Of a DNA stretch of 64,000 nucleotides, positions 61,583-64,000 are shown in pieces. The position numbers and the translations under genes are program-made. A model generated the notes under the pieces. It saw only the letters and a program-made list of their open reading frames with translations, did no database searches and had not been told where the DNA came from. Origin of the DNA: Syntrophaceae bacterium (GTDB lineage: Bacteria; Desulfobacterota; Syntrophia; Syntrophales; Smithellaceae); NCBI GenBank assembly GCA_003142535.1, contig PLMQ01000014.1, positions 31,558 to 95,557 on the forward strand, given 5' to 3'. Position 1 is the first letter of the stretch; every line of letters starts with the position of its first letter.

Positions 61583-61739
61583 GACAGAGCTTAGCATGTT
61601 ATTGGTAGAGCAATTTCATAAGTATTAGAATAGATAGGGATTGCCACACGCACTGTCGTGCCCCCTCACGCTTTGCTCGGGGCTTTGGTTCACCGCAATG
61701 ACAGAAGAGGGGCGCAAGTGGGAATGAAAGAAAATTATT

Positions 61740-62477
61740 TTGAAAGCCAAAACTAAAAATATCAGTATTGTTTTATACAAACCAAAATATGCGGGTAATA
61801 TCGGTTCGGTTGCCCGCGCGGCAAAAAACATGGGCATCAGCAATATAATGGTTGTGGGTAAAACGGATTTTGATCGTGAGGAAATGCAGCAGCGCTCCAC
61901 TCATCTGGCTGCGGATGTTTTAGATCAAATCCAATATTTTGGAAGCATCGAAGAAGCACTCGGCAGCTTCAATTATATTGTGGGAACAACCGCCCGCCTG
62001 GGTAAAGCCCGTGGACCGTTTATTGCGCCGCGCGCAGTTGCCAAGGATATTGCCGATATCTCTCAGAAAAACAAGGTTGCCCTCCTTTTCGGCCCGGAAG
62101 ATACGGGCCTTGCCAATGAGGAATTGCGCCTCTGTCATGCCGTGGTGACCATCCCGACATCTCGGGAATTCACTTCTCTTAATCTTTCTCATGCCGTGAT
62201 GATCCTGTGCTACGAAATATTCACCGCCTCATCTGCGGCAGCTACAGGAACGGATGCAACACCCAAATTAGCGCTGTCTTCGGAGCTCGAAGGGATGTAC
62301 GGACAAATCAAAACATTGCTTACCGATATCGAATTTTTAAATCCCGAAAATCCCGATTACTGGATGATGCATCTGCGCCGTTTCTTTGCCCGTGCGGAGC
62401 TATTGTCTCGTGAAGTCAAGATAATACGCGGTATCTGCCGGCAACTGGAGTGGTATGCCCACCGCAAAAAGGCTTGA
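61740..62477 (+). CDS. TrmH/SpoU-family RNA methyltransferase (TrmJ-like)
   Basis: This 245-residue SPOUT-class 2'-O-methyltransferase is most like TrmJ, which modifies position 32 of tRNAs. The knot motifs are VLYKPKYAGNIGSVARAAKNMG early, ALLFGPEDTGLANEELRLCHAVVTIPTSREFTSLNLSHAVMILCYE in the middle, and a helical C-terminal extension. The start is TTG at 61740 with a weak purine-rich site, so it is tentative. It stands between repeat-rich gaps. Confidence 0.88.
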   Translation: MKAKTKNISIVLYKPKYAGNIGSVARAAKNMGISNIMVVGKTDFDREEMQQRSTHLAADVLDQIQYFGSIEEALGSFNYIVGTTARLGKARGPFIAPRAVAKDIADISQKNKVALLFGPEDTGLANEELRLCHAVVTIPTSREFTSLNLSHAVMILCYEIFTASSAAATGTDATPKLALSSELEGMYGQIKTLLTDIEFLNPENPDYWMMHLRRFFARAELLSREVKIIRGICRQLEWYAHRKKA

Positions 62478-62511
62478 CTTTAAGGGGTAGTTCTCATAGG
62501 AAATGCACCTG

Positions 62512-62578
62512 ATACCAATTCGCGCTCACAGGCTAACTTTGTTGTCGGCGTAGTTATCCTTTGAAATCGAAATGGTAT
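62512..62578. mobile_element. MITE-like palindromic element (ATACCA ends), copy 2
   Basis: This 67-base element has ATACCAATTCG at the left and CGAAATGGTAT at the right (terminal 21 bases pair at about 16 positions). Its interior, ACTTTGTTGTCGGCGTAG, resembles the copy at 31078. It is probably a shorter or internally deleted relative. Confidence 0.6.
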
Positions 62579-62619
62579 GATTGTTTTTACGATAATAATA
62601 ATGATGGAGGTTTTATAAT

Positions 62620-63777
62620 ATGAGAAAAATATTTTCTTTTACCGGCGCCAAGAAAATTATTTTCGGCAACGGGTCTATCCACAGCTTGGCCAGTCACATT
62701 AAAGATTTAGATGCAAAAAATCCCCTCATCGTAATTGATAAAAATCTGGCCAAGGCTGGTTTTCAGGAAAAAATTGCCAACCTGCTGATACCGGAAGGCA
62801 TGAAATATTCAGTGTATGATAAGGTCGAGCCGGAGCCGGGAATTGAACTTGCCGATGAGGGTGCCAAAGTTGCTCTAAAAAATAAATGCGATATCGTCAT
62901 CGGCATCGGCGGCGGCAGTGCAATGGACGTGGCAAAGGCAATCGCCGTACTGGCGACAAACAAAGGCAGAGCTGTTGATTATCTGGGGCTGAATAAAGTT
63001 CCCAAACACGGTCTGCCGAAAATTATGATTCCCACAACCGCCGGTACCGGCAGCGAAGTGACTTTTACCGCTGTTTTTGTGCGTAAAAATTTAAAAAAGA
63101 AAGAGGGAATGAACAGCCCCTATCTTTTTCCCGAACTGGCGCTTCTGGATCCCGAATTGACGCTGAGCCTGCCGCCCGTGCCCACGGCGCAGACCGGCCT
63201 CGATGCATTGTGTCACGCCATTGAATCCTATACATCTGTCAATGCCTCGCCCATGAGCGAGCTATTGTCATTACAGGCGATTGTGCTGATTTCGGAAAAT
63301 TTACGCAATTGCGTCCATGACGGCAAGAATTTAAAAGCACGCGAAAATATGCTTTTGGGTAGCTTATATGCAGGCCTGGGTCTGGCCAATGCCGGTGTGA
63401 CAGCGGTGCATTCCCTGTCTTATCCGCTGGGCGGCAGATACGGCATTAGTCATGGGCTGGCCAATACGGTGATGTTACCGGCGGTAATGGCTTTTAATAT
63501 GCCCGCAGTGCTGGAAAAATTTGCGGACATCGCCGAAGCGATGGGGGAATATACGGAAGGCCTGCCGGCGCGTGAAGCAGCCTATCTGGCGCTGGAGGCT
63601 GTAGAAGCATTAATCGAGGATTGCGGCATTGATACTTCACTGGAAGAATTGGGGATCAAGGAAAAAGATTTTCCCGCACTGGCCGATGTGGCTTTAACTG
63701 TAGCGCGTCCGCTGGAAAATAATCCCCGCAATGTAACCAAAGAAGATGCAATAGAAATATATGCGGATGCTTTTTAG
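62620..63777 (+). CDS. Iron-containing alcohol dehydrogenase
   Basis: This 385-residue group III (Fe-dependent) alcohol dehydrogenase has GGGSAMDVAKAIAVL (nucleotide-binding loop) near residue 97, the TAGTGSEVTFTAVF motif near 143, and the metal-binding histidines in DALCHAIESYTS and AVHSLSYPLGGRYGISHGLANTVMLPAVMAFN. It oxidises or reduces alcohols and aldehydes with NAD(P). The substrate cannot be told. A GGAGG site precedes the ATG. Repeat sequence follows to the end of the window. Confidence 0.94.
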   Translation: MRKIFSFTGAKKIIFGNGSIHSLASHIKDLDAKNPLIVIDKNLAKAGFQEKIANLLIPEGMKYSVYDKVEPEPGIELADEGAKVALKNKCDIVIGIGGGSAMDVAKAIAVLATNKGRAVDYLGLNKVPKHGLPKIMIPTTAGTGSEVTFTAVFVRKNLKKKEGMNSPYLFPELALLDPELTLSLPPVPTAQTGLDALCHAIESYTSVNASPMSELLSLQAIVLISENLRNCVHDGKNLKARENMLLGSLYAGLGLANAGVTAVHSLSYPLGGRYGISHGLANTVMLPAVMAFNMPAVLEKFADIAEAMGEYTEGLPAREAAYLALEAVEALIEDCGIDTSLEELGIKEKDFPALADVALTVARPLENNPRNVTKEDAIEIYADAF

Positions 63778-63806
63778 ATGAACACGTTAAGAAACAATGT
63801 CGTCGT

Positions 63807-63840
63807 GCCGGCTTGTGACCTTTAGGTTACGCAAGTCGGC
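63807..63840. repeat. Hairpin repeat sharing a loop with family 1 units
   Basis: GCCGGCTTG (63807-63815) pairs with CAAGTCGGC (63832-63840), with one G-T pair, and TGACCTTTAGGTTAC continues the stem inside. The inner sequence CTTGTGACCTTTAGGTTA recurs at 59204-59222 and, reversed, at 54986-55004. Confidence 0.7.
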
Positions 63841-64000
63841 ATCCAAGCCTTATTAAATATACTGGATATCCTGCATGCGAGACTGTGTCGTAATAGTAAA
63901 GAATGTCATTCCGAACGTACGTGAGGAATCTTAAAGAGCTGAAATTATTGGAATCAAGATTTCTCGCTTCGCTTCGAAATGGGTATAAATATAGGTAAAG

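Larger units (their letters stand above)
61312..61739. other. Gap with toxin-antitoxin promoter and degenerate repeats
   Basis: This gap of 428 bases holds the leftward promoter and operator of the PIN/Phd pair, the hairpin at 61563, and a degenerate CCTCACGCTTTGCTCGGGGC..CGCAATGACAG repeat near 61667-61702. No gene was seen. Confidence 0.55.

Overview
This 64 kb window looks like chromosomal DNA of an anaerobic, moderately AT-rich deltaproteobacterium (Desulfobacterota), probably of the Syntrophus/Smithella kind. That is inferred from gene content: a fused ADP-forming acyl-CoA synthetase, a phenylacetate-CoA ligase with an ACT-domain partner, an iron-containing alcohol dehydrogenase, a gyrB with the proteobacterial insertion, and many intergenic hairpin repeats. 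The host cannot be named from the sequence alone, and no rRNA or tRNA gene was recognised.

Left part (1-12.6 kb): the end of pdxS and pdxT; a GNAT enzyme and an alpha/beta hydrolase; a leftward Mla-type lipid-transport operon whose ATPase gene has lost its Walker A half; an HtrA/DegP protease; a PHP-domain protein; the ADP-forming acyl-CoA synthetase; and a small thioredoxin-rhodanese-MauE redox operon. Two ParB-binding (parS) sequences lie inside the protease and PHP genes.

Middle part (12.6-41 kb): mutM; a four-gene cluster of a lysine 2,3-aminomutase-like radical SAM enzyme, two ATP-grasp ligases and an acetyltransferase, which is the best candidate here for an undescribed biosynthetic system; a DUF47/Pit phosphate uptake pair; a lysA-like decarboxylase; a Ser/Thr kinase-PP2C-FHA signalling trio followed by murI; a double-domain ThyX-like protein; transporters; a thioesterase; an attC-like site with a broken cassette gene; a thioredoxin with two zinc ribbons; a Nudix hydrolase; a broken HD-GYP gene; phenylacetate-CoA ligase plus ACT protein; a Tat-exported flavodoxin-ferredoxin protein; a DapF homologue with both catalytic cysteines changed to serine; and the archease-rtcB RNA ligation pair.

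Replication block (41.9-52.6 kb, all leftward): rsmG, parA, parB, dnaA, dnaN, gyrB and gyrA, with DnaA-box-like sequences beside dnaA. This is an origin-proximal gene order lacking recF between dnaN and gyrB.

Right part (52.6-64 kb) is accessory in character. It has three toxin-antitoxin pairs (BrnT/BrnA, HEPN-MNT, PIN/Phd-like), a Tag glycosylase, a lipoprotein, a radical SAM protein of unknown role, a Dus enzyme, a TrmH-like methyltransferase and an alcohol dehydrogenase. These genes are separated by dense arrays of hairpin repeats whose flanks are conserved while their stems change in a compensatory way. The same repeat family recurs at 8.5, 19.7 and 36.5 kb.
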